Shown piece after piece: positions 23,886 through 32,273 of a stretch of DNA of 48,699 nucleotides (its first letter is position 1; each line of letters opens with the position of its first letter). The notes under the pieces are model-generated. The model saw only the letters and a list, made by a program, of their open reading frames with translations, did not search any database and had not been told where the DNA came from. This stretch comes from Agromyces albus (GTDB lineage Bacteria > Actinomycetota > Actinomycetes > Actinomycetales > Microbacteriaceae): assembly GCF_004134825.1 (NCBI RefSeq), contig NZ_SDPN01000031.1:1-48699 (forward strand), read 5' to 3'. Position numbers and translations under genes: made by a program.

Positions 23886-25940
23886 ATGCCGCTCTCGTTT
23901 CGTCGTTTCAGCGCTCGCCGGCGCATCGTCCTGGCCGTCACCGCCATCATCGTGCTCCTCGCGGGTGGTGGCGTGATCGCGCTCGTCGCGAGCGAACCCG
24001 CGTCCGCGCGCCCGTCATCGACCTTCGACTCATGGGGCTCGTGGACGGAAGGTGGCGCCGACGTCGGCTTCGTCGCCGACACCGCGGTCCGTCGCAGCGG
24101 AGCCGTGTCGCTGCGCGTGACGAATGCCTCGCCGCTCAAGGCCGGGGTCTACGGCGCGATCTCGCAGGGTGTCACGGTGAAGCCCAATACGCGCTATGAC
24201 TTCGCCGTCTGGGTGCGCGCGGCAGGGGCGCGCCTCAATGCCGGCTCGATCTTCTACGCGGGCCGCCCCCAGGATCGGAAGTATCTGCCCGCCGGCAGCT
24301 ACGGGTGGCGGAAGCTCACGTGGAGCTACACGACGGGGGCCTCGGAGACGGTGCTGCCGATCGCGCTGCAGGCACAGGATCTGGCCACGTTCTGGTTCGA
24401 CGACTTCACGATCACGGCACGCGGTCAAACCACCTCGGTGCTCGCCAACGGCGGATTCGAGGCGTTCGAGAACCCCATCGGGATCGGCGTCCCAGACCTC
24501 TTCTTCGCGCCCGGCGATGCGCGGATCCCGATCTCGTCTCCAACGCCGAAGATCGCGTGGGAGCTGCGCGACGCCGGCAATGTGCTGCTCAAGACCGGCA
24601 CGGCCGATACCTCGACGGGCGCCGCGACACTCGACTTCAGCTCGCTCGGGCCAGGGTACTACCGCCTCGACCTGTCGGGAGCGGATGCCGCTCGCTCGAC
24701 GAGTCTCACGATCATCGACCGACTCGACGAGGCGCTCGGCGCGAGCGCGCGCAGATTCGGAACGACGCTGCATCCGGCGCTGCAGGCGGGTATCCGAGAG
24801 GACGCTGCTACCACAGGGCTCGGATTCGGCGCCGCCCGGGTCGACCTGCGCTGGGAGGACATCGAACTGTCGCCGGGCCAGTACACCTGGGATGCCGCGA
24901 CCGATGACGAGGTCGCGCGACTCCTGGCACGGGGCGTGCGGCCGACGCTCGTGATCGCGTACTACGGCCCCTACGACGACGGGCGAACGCCCTCGAGCAC
25001 GAAGGGGATCGCCGGCTACGCGGACTTCGTGCGAGCGGCCGCCGAGCGCTACGGCGGCCGAGTGGACTACCAGATCTACAACGAGTTCAATATCGCCTAC
25101 AGCAACAGCCTCTGCGGCCGGACCCCCGCGTGTTACGTGGAACTCCTCGAGCCGGCGTCGAAGGCAGTGCACGAGGCGGCGCCCGCTGCGCGAGTCGTCG
25201 GACCGGCACTCGGCGGCAATTCCGCAATGTGGTTGACGAGCAACGAGGCGTACGACTGGCTCGCCGAGTTCTTCGCCCTCGGGGGTCTCGACCTCGTCGA
25301 CGTCGTCAGCGTGCACAACTACGGAGCACCGGCAGTACCCGAGGGGCACAACGAAGCGGTCATCCGCAAGATCACCGATCTCATGGCCGAGTATCCCGCT
25401 GCGGCGGATACGCCGCTGTGGCTCGGGGAGACCGGGTACTTCACGACCGGGGAGGCCGCGGGCGGGGTGAGCGAGCTGCAGCAGGCGCGGTACCTCGTTC
25501 GCGACGCAACCCTCGCGCTCGCCGCGGGCATCGACGTCTACATGGTGTACGACTTGGCCGACGACTGGAACGACCCGCAGAATCCCGAGGCGAACTTCGG
25601 GCTCGTGCGCAATCCCTCCTCGCAAGACGGCGTGCTCGCTCCGAAGCCTGCGTTCACGACGATGGCGGTGCTCACGCGCCAGCTCCAGAATCGCGTCTTC
25701 GATCGTCGCGACTCCGTGCCGCAGGGTGCCTATTCACTCGTGTTCACGGATGCCACGGGCGGCGCCCTTCGCGTGATGTGGGCGACGGCGTCGACCACCG
25801 TGTCCGCCGCTGCCACAGGGACGGTGACGGTCGTCGACCAGTTCGGTCGCAGTTCGCGGCTCGACCCCGTCAACGGGCGCGTCTCGATCAGGCTCGGTGA
25901 GGATCCCATCTACGTGTCGGGTGGCGGGATCGCCTTCTAG
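23886..25940 (+). CDS. Exported glycoside hydrolase with N-terminal carbohydrate-binding-like domain
   Basis: 684 residues from ATG 23886 (GGAGG upstream). The basic N-terminus RRFSARRR leads into a hydrophobic stretch to about residue 36, a signal anchor or signal peptide. Residues about 45-185 form a jelly-roll domain like CBM4/9 (RSGAVSLRVTNAS, YGAISQGVTVKPNTRYDFAV). After a short beta domain a TIM barrel of clan GH-A type follows (FGAARVDLRWEDIELSPGQY): acid/base Glu400 in IYNEFN and nucleophile Glu515 in LGETGY. A small beta domain closes the protein. The family could be GH39-like or GH5-like; I cannot fix it. It probably trims or degrades a surface or environmental polysaccharide. Confidence 0.8.
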   Translation: MPLSFRRFSARRRIVLAVTAIIVLLAGGGVIALVASEPASARPSSTFDSWGSWTEGGADVGFVADTAVRRSGAVSLRVTNASPLKAGVYGAISQGVTVKPNTRYDFAVWVRAAGARLNAGSIFYAGRPQDRKYLPAGSYGWRKLTWSYTTGASETVLPIALQAQDLATFWFDDFTITARGQTTSVLANGGFEAFENPIGIGVPDLFFAPGDARIPISSPTPKIAWELRDAGNVLLKTGTADTSTGAATLDFSSLGPGYYRLDLSGADAARSTSLTIIDRLDEALGASARRFGTTLHPALQAGIREDAATTGLGFGAARVDLRWEDIELSPGQYTWDAATDDEVARLLARGVRPTLVIAYYGPYDDGRTPSSTKGIAGYADFVRAAAERYGGRVDYQIYNEFNIAYSNSLCGRTPACYVELLEPASKAVHEAAPAARVVGPALGGNSAMWLTSNEAYDWLAEFFALGGLDLVDVVSVHNYGAPAVPEGHNEAVIRKITDLMAEYPAAADTPLWLGETGYFTTGEAAGGVSELQQARYLVRDATLALAAGIDVYMVYDLADDWNDPQNPEANFGLVRNPSSQDGVLAPKPAFTTMAVLTRQLQNRVFDRRDSVPQGAYSLVFTDATGGALRVMWATASTTVSAAATGTVTVVDQFGRSSRLDPVNGRVSIRLGEDPIYVSGGGIAF

Positions 25941-25979
25941 CTGGGTGATTCCGTCGCGCCGACGATCTCCGCCCGATCG

Positions 25980-25985
25980 TAGGAT
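25980..25985 (+). promoter_or_regulatory. -10 element, leaderless start of the YbaK gene
   Basis: TAGGAT, 6 nt, ATG 25992; no ribosome binding site. Confidence 0.5.
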
Positions 25986-25991
25986 CGGTGC

Positions 25992-26486
25992 ATGGCCCAG
26001 TCCTCCCACCCCGCCGTCGACCGCGTCGCCGAGGCTCTCGCCGGCCACGGCCTCAGCTCCGAGATCTTCTGGTTCGACGACGCCGTGACGACGGCGCAGC
26101 TCGCGGCCGAGGCACTCGGTGTCGAGGTCGGCCAGATCGCGAACTCGCTCGTGTTCACGATCGACGAAGAGCCGATTCTCGTGCTCACCTCGGGATCGCA
26201 CCGCGTCGACACCGAGTGGCTCGGCGCGGAGCTCGGCGGCGTCATCCGGCGCGCGTCGAAGGAAACCGTGAAGGAGGCCACCGGGCAGGTGATCGGCGGC
26301 GTCGCACCGCTCGGCCACCCTGCACCGGTGCGCACGATCGTCGATGTGCAGCTCGCGGAGTATCCCGTCGTGTGGGCAGCCGCCGGCCACGCGAAGACGG
26401 TGTTCCCCACGACCTTCGACGAGCTCGTGCGGATCACGGGCGGCGCGCCGAGTCCCGTGGAGCCGGCGCGGGAGGCCTCCGCGTGA
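25992..26486 (+). CDS. YbaK/ProX-type aminoacyl-tRNA deacylase
   Basis: 164 residues of the YbaK/EbsC editing fold. Seen: FDDAVTTAQLAAEALGVE, QIANSLVF (equivalent of the conserved K/N-S-L-vF strand), VLTSGSHRVD, RASKETVKEATGQVIGGVAP with the conserved GGvaPlGH, and VWAAAGHAKTVFPTTFDELV. Known members hydrolyse mischarged tRNA (for example Cys- or Ala-tRNAPro); the exact specificity cannot be read. The promoter is leaderless. Stop TGA overlaps a GTG that opens a 22-codon frame, which I do not call. Confidence 0.88.
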   Translation: MAQSSHPAVDRVAEALAGHGLSSEIFWFDDAVTTAQLAAEALGVEVGQIANSLVFTIDEEPILVLTSGSHRVDTEWLGAELGGVIRRASKETVKEATGQVIGGVAPLGHPAPVRTIVDVQLAEYPVVWAAAGHAKTVFPTTFDELVRITGGAPSPVEPAREASA

Positions 26487-26581
26487 CGTCGCTCCGCGTT
26501 GACGGCTACACGGACGGAATCCTCGCCGAGGAGTGGGTGTCGGCGTCCTGATGCGTCAGGCCCGCTCGCCGGTGCACGCGG

Positions 26582-27739
26582 TCACGCGTCGCGCCGCGCA
26601 CCCTGGCTCGGGCGCACGGTGAACACCGCGGGCTCGCGATAGCCGCGCTCGGCGAACGCGGCGAGCACCTCATGCGTCACGACCGGCACGAGCCCGTCGA
26701 TCACGAGCGCGATCGCTGAGCCGCCGAAGCCGCCGCCCGTCATCCGCGCGCCGATCGCGCCGTGAGCCTGCGCGGTCTCGACCGCGAGATCGAGCTCGGG
26801 CACCGAGATCTCGAAGTCGTCGCGCATTGAGACGTGCGAGGCGTCGAGCAACGGCCCGATCGCGCCAGGGCCGTCTTCACGAAGCGTGCGCACGGTGTCG
26901 AGCACCCGCTGGTTCTCGGTGACGACGTGGCGAACACGGCGGAACGTCTCGTCGTCGAGCAGCTCCTCGGCGCGAGCGAGATCGTCGGGATGGACGTCGC
27001 GCAGCGACTCGGCCCCGAGCGCGCGCGCTCCGGCTTCGCACGAGGCGCGCCGCGCCGCGTACCCGCCGGAGGCGTGCGCGTGCTCGACGCGCACGTCGAT
27101 GACCACGAGGGAGAGCCCGTCGGTCTCGAACCCGAGGGGGATCACGTCGGCGTCGAGGCTCCGGCAGTCGAGGAAGACGGCGGCGTCGGCCTCGCCGAGG
27201 AGCGACGCCGACTGGTCCATGATGCCCGTCGGCGCGCCCACCACACGGTTCTCGGCGAGCTGGCCGACCTTCGCGAGCGTGGGCCGGTCGAAGCCGAGGC
27301 CCCAGTGCTCGTCGAGCGCGAGCGCGACGGCGCACTCGATCGCGGCCGACGAGGAGAGCCCTGCACCCACCGGCACGTTGGAGCTCAGGTAGAGATCGAC
27401 GCCGCGCACGTGCTCGAGATCGGCGCCGAGCTCGCCGAGGGCCCAGGCGACGCCGAGCGGATACGCCGACCAGCCGCTCACGGCATCGGGCGCGAGCTCG
27501 TCGAGGTGGACCTCGACGGGCTCGGCGGCGAGGCTCGAGGCGACGCGGATGACGCGGTCGTCACGATCGCCGAGGGCCACGGCCGTTCGCCGGTCGATCG
27601 CGAACGGGAAGACGAACCCGTCGTTGTAGTCGGTGTGCTCGCCGATCAGGTTGACGCGGCCGGGCGCCGACCAGGTGCCGATGGGAGGCCGTCCGAACCA
27701 CTCGGCGAACCCGTGCATCGCCTCGGCGACCTCGCTCAT
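26582..27739 (-). CDS. galK: Galactokinase
   Basis: 385 residues, GHMP kinase. Seen: the galactose-binding signature GRVNLIGEHTDYNDGFVFP (about 25-43), the ATP loop PVGAGLSSSAAIE and the C-terminal MTGGGFGGSAIALV. Phosphorylates alpha-D-galactose to Gal-1-P, the substrate of the adjacent GalT. The start ATG overlaps the galT stop by 4 nt (ATGA), so translation is coupled. Confidence 0.95.
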   Translation of the reverse strand: MSEVAEAMHGFAEWFGRPPIGTWSAPGRVNLIGEHTDYNDGFVFPFAIDRRTAVALGDRDDRVIRVASSLAAEPVEVHLDELAPDAVSGWSAYPLGVAWALGELGADLEHVRGVDLYLSSNVPVGAGLSSSAAIECAVALALDEHWGLGFDRPTLAKVGQLAENRVVGAPTGIMDQSASLLGEADAAVFLDCRSLDADVIPLGFETDGLSLVVIDVRVEHAHASGGYAARRASCEAGARALGAESLRDVHPDDLARAEELLDDETFRRVRHVVTENQRVLDTVRTLREDGPGAIGPLLDASHVSMRDDFEISVPELDLAVETAQAHGAIGARMTGGGFGGSAIALVIDGLVPVVTHEVLAAFAERGYREPAVFTVRPSQGARRDA

Positions 27740-28905
27740 ACCTGGACCCTTCCGATTGCGGCGCGCAGCGCCTCAGCTTGCGACTCGGGGGTGACATCCC
27801 CGATCCATGCGCCCATCGCGGCCTCAGAGCCGGCGAGGTACTTCAACTTGTCGGCGGCGCGGCGAGGGCTGGTGAGCTGCAGCATGAGCCGCACCTCGTC
27901 GCGTCGCTCGTGCACGGGCGCCTGGTGCCACGCCGCGATGTACGGCGTCGGCGTGTCGTAGAGCGCGTCGACGCCGCGCAACAGCCGCAGGTAGAGCTCG
28001 GCGAGCTCGTCGCGCTCGGCGAGGCTCGTCGCCGCGAAGTCGGGCACGTGGCGGTGGGGGAGCAGGTGCACTTCGACCGGCCAGCGCGCAGCGAACGGCA
28101 CGAACGCCGTCCAGTGCTCGCCCGTGATGAGCACTCGCGGCCCGTTGCGTTCCCGCTCGAGAAGGTCGGCGAACAGCGTCGGCCCGTAGGCCTCGACCGA
28201 GTCGAGGAGCCGCTGGGTGCGCGGCGTCACGTAGGGGTAGGCGTAGATCTGGCCGTGGGGGTGCCCGAGCGTCACGCCGATCTCCTTCCCGCGGTTCTCG
28301 AACGGGAAGACCTGCTCCACGCCGGGCAGCGCCGACAGCGCGGCTGTGCGGTGCGCCCACGCCTCGATCACCGTGCGTGCGCGCGACACCGTGAGGGTGC
28401 CGAAGGAGCCTTCGTGCTCTGGGCTGAAGCACACGACCTCGCACCGGCCGATCGACGTGCGAGTGCGTTCGAGCCCGACGCTGCGGAGCTCGGCGAGGGC
28501 GGCGGCGCTCGCGGCATCCGTGCCGTCGGCTGCGAGCTCGGGCCCGAACGACGGCGAACGGTTCTCGAACACGGCCACGTCGTACGTGCTCGGGATCTCC
28601 GACGGGTTGCCCTCGCGCTGCGGCGCGAGCGGGTCGAGGTCGGCAGGAGGCAGGAACACCCGGTTCTGCCGGGCGGCGGCGATCGAGACCCACTCGCCGG
28701 TGAGCGGATCCTGCCGCATGTGCGCGGTGGCCGGTCGAGGGTCGAGCGCTCGCTCGTCGATGCCGCGTTCTGGCGGCAGCGTCGTGTCGGCGTCGTCGAA
28801 GTAGATGAGCTCACGACCGTCGGCGAGGGTGCTGCGACGCACCTCGATGCGAGGGTCGGTGATGGGGACGGATGCCGCGTCGGCGGTCTCGTTCGGGTCG
28901 GCCAC
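27736..28905 (-). CDS. galT: Galactose-1-phosphate uridylyltransferase
   Basis: 389 residues. Exchanges UMP between UDP-glucose and Gal-1-P. Seen: RQDPLTGEWVSIAAARQNR, the catalytic HPHGQIYAYPYVTPR (histidine that carries UMP) and VEVHLLPHRHVPDFAATS. The frame is open far upstream, but GTG 28905 (MADPNETADAASVP) follows TATCAT and 6 nt, a leaderless start. First gene of galTK, divergent from deoR-galM, with two repeated operator-like sites in between. Confidence 0.94.
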   Translation of the reverse strand: MADPNETADAASVPITDPRIEVRRSTLADGRELIYFDDADTTLPPERGIDERALDPRPATAHMRQDPLTGEWVSIAAARQNRVFLPPADLDPLAPQREGNPSEIPSTYDVAVFENRSPSFGPELAADGTDAASAAALAELRSVGLERTRTSIGRCEVVCFSPEHEGSFGTLTVSRARTVIEAWAHRTAALSALPGVEQVFPFENRGKEIGVTLGHPHGQIYAYPYVTPRTQRLLDSVEAYGPTLFADLLERERNGPRVLITGEHWTAFVPFAARWPVEVHLLPHRHVPDFAATSLAERDELAELYLRLLRGVDALYDTPTPYIAAWHQAPVHERRDEVRLMLQLTSPRRAADKLKYLAGSEAAMGAWIGDVTPESQAEALRAAIGRVQV

Positions 28906-28911
28906 GCGGCG

Positions 28912-28917
28912 ATGATA
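28912..28917 (-). promoter_or_regulatory. -10 element, leaderless start of galT
   Basis: On the minus strand TATCAT, 6 nt, GTG (28905). The first operator copy (28924-28937) starts 6 bp upstream of this -10 and would cover the spacer. Confidence 0.5.
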
Positions 28918-28923
28918 CGCGCC

Positions 28924-28959
28924 TTTCGTTTCGCAAACAACTGGGTTTCGTATTGCAAA
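28924..28959. promoter_or_regulatory. Tandem operator-like sites of the galTK/deoR-galM divergent region
   Basis: TTTCGTTTCGCAAA (28924-28937) and TTTCGTATTGCAAA (28946-28959) agree at 12 of 14 positions and begin exactly 22 bp apart, two helical turns. Each is roughly symmetric (TTT...AAA). They fill the 82-bp gap between the divergent starts and stand out as AT-rich, so they are good candidate binding sites for the adjacent DeoR protein. Confidence 0.6.
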
Positions 28960-28975
28960 GCGACCAGTGAGGCCG

Positions 28976-28981
28976 CAGAAT
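28976..28981 (+). promoter_or_regulatory. -10 element, leaderless start of the deoR gene
   Basis: CAGAAT, 6 nt, ATG 28988. It supports ATG 28988 over the in-frame GTG at 28967. Confidence 0.4.
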
Positions 28982-28987
28982 GCCGGT

Positions 28988-29875
28988 ATGGCTGGAGACG
29001 AATACGTCGACGTCGCTCGAATCAGGGTCGGCGAGGCCCGCGTTCGTGCCGATGTGCGGGTCGCGCTCGACGCGCCGCGCCGGCGCGAGCTCGCCCTCGC
29101 CCTCGTCGCGGAGCGCGGATTCGTGCGTGTCGCCGAGCTCAGCGACGCCTTCGGCGTGACCCCCGTCACCGCGAGGGCCGACCTCGATGCACTGGAACGG
29201 CAAGGCGGCATCCGGCGCGTGCACGGCGGCGCGGTGCCCGTGTCGTCGCAGCTCGAGGCGGAGCGCCCCGAACGCGAGCCGAGCTTCGAAGAGGCGCTCG
29301 CGGCATCCGTCGAGCCGAAGCGGCAGATCGGCGAGTACGCCGCCTCGCTCGTGCGCAGCGGGCAGAGCATCATCCTCGACGTCGGCACGACGACGCTGCA
29401 GATCGCCAGGGCGCTGCGCGCTCGCACCGACCTCGAAGATCTCACCGTGTTCACGAACGGCCTCTCGATCGCCCTCGAGCTCGAAGACGAGATCCCGCGG
29501 TTCACCGTCGTGGTCACGGGCGGCACGCTGCGCCCGAAGCAGCACTCGCTCGTGCATCCGCTCGCGAGCTCCATGCTCGACGAGGTGCACGTCGACCTCG
29601 CGTTCATCGGATGCAACGGCGTCGACCCCGTGCACGGCGTGACGAATGCGAACCTGCCCGAAGCTGCGGTCAAGGCACTCATGCTGCGCTCCGCCGCCCG
29701 CTCGATCGTCGTGGCCGACGGCTCGAAGCTCGGCGAGGTGCATCTCGGCCGAGTCGCGCCGATCGATGCCTTCGACGCGCTCGTGACGGATGCCTGGGCC
29801 CCCGTGGCACTCGTCGCCGAGCTCGAGGATGCCGGGCTCTCGGTGCTCGCCCGAGACCCTAGAGTGGATCCATGA
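28988..29875 (+). CDS. DeoR-family repressor of galactose genes
   Basis: 295 residues, about 40 longer than typical DeoR proteins because of an N-terminal extension before RRRELALALVAERGF. The helix-turn-helix is VAELSDAFGVTPVTARADLDAL followed by GGIRRVHGGAV, the family signature. The C-terminal sensor has VGTTTLQIARAL, TNGLSIALEL, GGTLRPKQHS, FIGCNGVDPVHGVTN and VVADGSKLG, the sugar-phosphate isomerase-like fold that binds a phosphorylated sugar. It is divergent from galTK and overlaps galM by 4 nt, so galactose-pathway control is the obvious role. Confidence 0.88.
   Translation: MAGDEYVDVARIRVGEARVRADVRVALDAPRRRELALALVAERGFVRVAELSDAFGVTPVTARADLDALERQGGIRRVHGGAVPVSSQLEAERPEREPSFEEALAASVEPKRQIGEYAASLVRSGQSIILDVGTTTLQIARALRARTDLEDLTVFTNGLSIALELEDEIPRFTVVVTGGTLRPKQHSLVHPLASSMLDEVHVDLAFIGCNGVDPVHGVTNANLPEAAVKALMLRSAARSIVVADGSKLGEVHLGRVAPIDAFDALVTDAWAPVALVAELEDAGLSVLARDPRVDP
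29860..29865 (+). promoter_or_regulatory. -10 element inside deoR, leaderless galM start
   Basis: TAGAGT, 6 nt, ATG 29872. It lies in the last codons of deoR, so galM may have its own transcript beside read-through. Confidence 0.4.
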
Positions 29876-30804
29876 CCCTTCCCACGGGCGAGCAGTTCGC
29901 CCTCGAGACCTCGACCTCGAGCGGGGAGGTGCGCGCGACCATCACCGCCGTCGCCGCCGGCATCCGCTCGCTCAGCATCAACGGCATCGACCTCGTGCCC
30001 GAGTTCGCCGAAGACCAGTCCCCGCCGATGGGCGCCGGCATCGTGCTCGTGCCGTGGCCGAACCGCATCCGCGACGGCCGCTGGAGTCACGAGGGCGAGG
30101 AGCACCAGCTCGCGATCACCGAGCCGGCGCGCAACAACGCCATCCACGGCCTGCTGCGGTACACCGAGTACAAGCCGATCGCCCGCGAACGCGACTCGGT
30201 GACCCTCTCCGCGACGATCTATCCGCAGCTCGGGTACCCGTTCCTCCTCGGAACGGCCGTGCACTACGAGCTCGTGGCCGACGGCCTGCGGGTCACGCAC
30301 TTCGTCGAGAACCTCGGCGCCGAGCCCGCGCCCGTCGCAATCGGCACCCACCCCTACGTGAAGATCGGCGACGTGCCGACGCGCGACCTCACGCTGCGGC
30401 TCGACGCCGCGAGCCACATCGAGGTCGACGAGCGACTGCTGCCCACCGGCGAGGTGCCGGTCGATGGCACCGATTGGGACTTCCGCGAGGGCCGCCCGGT
30501 CGGCGAGCTCTCGCTCGACGACGCGTTCGGCGAGCTCGCGAGCGAAGACGGCCAGGTGCTGCACACGCTCACCGCGCCCGACGGCCGCAGCGTCTCGATC
30601 TGGGCCGACGACGAGTTCGACTACGTGCAGGTGTTCACGACCCGGCAGTTCCCGGGCGAAGAGGGCGACATCGCGATCGCCGTCGAGCCGATGACGGCGC
30701 CCGCCGAGGCGTTCAACTCGGGCCGTGGGCTGCGTTGGCTCGACCCGGGCGAAGAGTGGCAGTTGAGCTGGGGCATCCGCTTCGAGGGCTTCAGCGCCGA
30801 ATAG
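29872..30804 (+). CDS. galM: Aldose 1-epimerase (galactose mutarotase)
   Basis: 310 residues of the galactose mutarotase-like beta-sandwich. Seen: MGAGIVLVPWPNRIRDGRW with the conserved Asn-Arg, NNAIHGLLRYTEY with a catalytic His, GTHPYVKIG with the second His, EFDYVQVFTTRQ, and a C-terminal catalytic Glu in IAVEPMTAP. Supplies alpha-galactose for GalK. Start overlaps the deoR stop (ATGA). It completes a Leloir set (mutarotase, kinase, uridylyltransferase, regulator); galE is not in the window. Confidence 0.9.
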   Translation: MTLPTGEQFALETSTSSGEVRATITAVAAGIRSLSINGIDLVPEFAEDQSPPMGAGIVLVPWPNRIRDGRWSHEGEEHQLAITEPARNNAIHGLLRYTEYKPIARERDSVTLSATIYPQLGYPFLLGTAVHYELVADGLRVTHFVENLGAEPAPVAIGTHPYVKIGDVPTRDLTLRLDAASHIEVDERLLPTGEVPVDGTDWDFREGRPVGELSLDDAFGELASEDGQVLHTLTAPDGRSVSIWADDEFDYVQVFTTRQFPGEEGDIAIAVEPMTAPAEAFNSGRGLRWLDPGEEWQLSWGIRFEGFSAE

Positions 30805-30852
30805 CGGGGCCGGATGCCGCGCGGCGCGTCGTCGTGCTGCGCGCGTCGTGCG

Positions 30853-32031
30853 CTACCCGGGCACGCACGACCCCGATGCGACCGGCGAGCTGAGCGAGGG
30901 CGCCTCGGCCGCGAGCGGCGCGAGCGTCGCGACCGGAATCGCGAAGCCGACGTTGTCGACCGAGTCCGCCTTCGCGAACACGACGCCGCCGACCGCGCCG
31001 TCGACCGTGAGCACCGGACCGCCCGAGTTGCCGTGGTCGACGTCGGCGGCGAGGGTCATGATGTCGCGGGTCGAGGTGCTGCCGCTCTCATTGATGGTGA
31101 CCGGCCCGCTCGACATCACGCGCGCGGGTCGCAGCTCGAACGGCCCGCCGAAGGGATAGCCCGCGACGGCGACGTCAGCGCCGGCCGCGGGTTGGGCGAT
31201 CGCGAGCGGCGGGGTGGCGAGGCCTTCCACCGCGATGAGCGCGAGGTCGTTCTCGGGGTCGAATGCCACGACGCGCCCCTCGACCGCCGGTTGCCCGGGC
31301 GCTTCGACGATCGGCTCGGTGACGCCGGCCACGACATGCGCGTTCGTGACGATCCGGTTCTCGGCGACGACGAATCCGCTGCCCGAGAGGCTGCTGCCGC
31401 ACTCGAATGCCGGGCCCGTGATGCGAACGACGGATGCCGCCGCGCGGGCGAGTTCCGCGTCGTCGATGACGCCGGTCGGCAACTCGGGGCTCTCCTGGGG
31501 CGCCTCGAGCACGTCGACGAGCCACGGGATGGCGCCGCCGAGCGCGGCCGTGCGGAGCTCGGCGAGGAGCGTGCGCGCAGGGGCAGGCGTCACGTCGTCG
31601 AGCACCTGGAGGACTCGCGAGCTCGCGACCGCGGGCGAGAGCACGGGAACGCCCATCGCCGAGACGCCCGAGCCGACGAGCGCCACGACGAAGGCCGTGA
31701 CGAGCAGGTTGCCGATCGCGCCGAGCACGCGGTCGAGGACTCCGAGCTTCACCGCTCGGGCGCCGTGCCGCAGGGCGCTGCCCACCACGGCGCCGAGCCA
31801 CGACCCGAGCGAGAGCAGCACGAGCGCCGCGATGATCGCCGCGGGCGCCCGCCACTCGGGCACCGGGACGATGCCGGTGATCCACGGCATGACGAAGTAC
31901 GCGGCGATGCCGCCCGCGATGAGGCCGACGAGGCCGGCGGCGGTGCCGAGGATGCCGGAGCGGTATCCGTTCACGAGCGCGCCGATGAACACCAGCACGA
32001 GCACCACGTCGAGCACCACGCTCCAGCCCAT
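30853..32031 (-). CDS. MarP-type membrane serine protease (CvpA-like + trypsin-like)
   Basis: 392 residues from ATG 32031, which has GGAGA 4 nt upstream; the frame opens 18 codons earlier without a site. Four membrane segments in residues 1-150 form a CvpA-like domain, then a periplasmic chymotrypsin-like protease follows. Catalytic residues: His232 in NAHVVAG, Asp262 in ENDLALI and Ser336 in DHGNSGGPV. Cys pairs near ECGSSL and at the C-terminus (SGSCVPG) may form the stabilising disulfide known in mycobacterial MarP, which is needed for acid and oxidative stress survival and acts on a cell-wall hydrolase. The same role is inference here. Confidence 0.88.
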   Translation of the reverse strand: MGWSVVLDVVLVLVFIGALVNGYRSGILGTAAGLVGLIAGGIAAYFVMPWITGIVPVPEWRAPAAIIAALVLLSLGSWLGAVVGSALRHGARAVKLGVLDRVLGAIGNLLVTAFVVALVGSGVSAMGVPVLSPAVASSRVLQVLDDVTPAPARTLLAELRTAALGGAIPWLVDVLEAPQESPELPTGVIDDAELARAAASVVRITGPAFECGSSLSGSGFVVAENRIVTNAHVVAGVTEPIVEAPGQPAVEGRVVAFDPENDLALIAVEGLATPPLAIAQPAAGADVAVAGYPFGGPFELRPARVMSSGPVTINESGSTSTRDIMTLAADVDHGNSGGPVLTVDGAVGGVVFAKADSVDNVGFAIPVATLAPLAAEAPSLSSPVASGSCVPG

Positions 32032-32141
32032 CACGTCTCCGTTCGTCGCGCCGCGCGCTGAGCGCGGAACACCAGCCTGCGGCATCCGTCTTCGAGACTG
32101 CTGAAGGCGCGCTCGCGGCGAGGTGCCGTCGTCCGCATCCC

Positions 32142-32158
32142 ACGACGGAACCCGTCGT
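32142..32158. other. Perfect 7-bp hairpin in the divergent region
   Basis: ACGACGG-AAC-CCGTCGT lies in the 242-bp gap between the protease gene and the LLM oxidoreductase gene. It is an operator or leader-structure candidate; no function can be assigned. Confidence 0.3.
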
Positions 32159-32273
32159 CGTCATCCGCGTGTAGTGGAGAGGGCACAAACGCGGGGGCGC
32201 AGGGCGCTGCCTGGATTAGGGTCTGACGTGTCCGTCGGCACCCGCCCGGGCCAACCAACGTGAGGAGCCGTGG

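Noticed and set aside
26483..26551. 22-codon frame opened by a GTG overlapping the YbaK stop
   Set aside because: No ribosome binding site of its own, no recognisable composition or hydrophobic pattern, and nothing follows it; a GTGA overlap alone is too weak.
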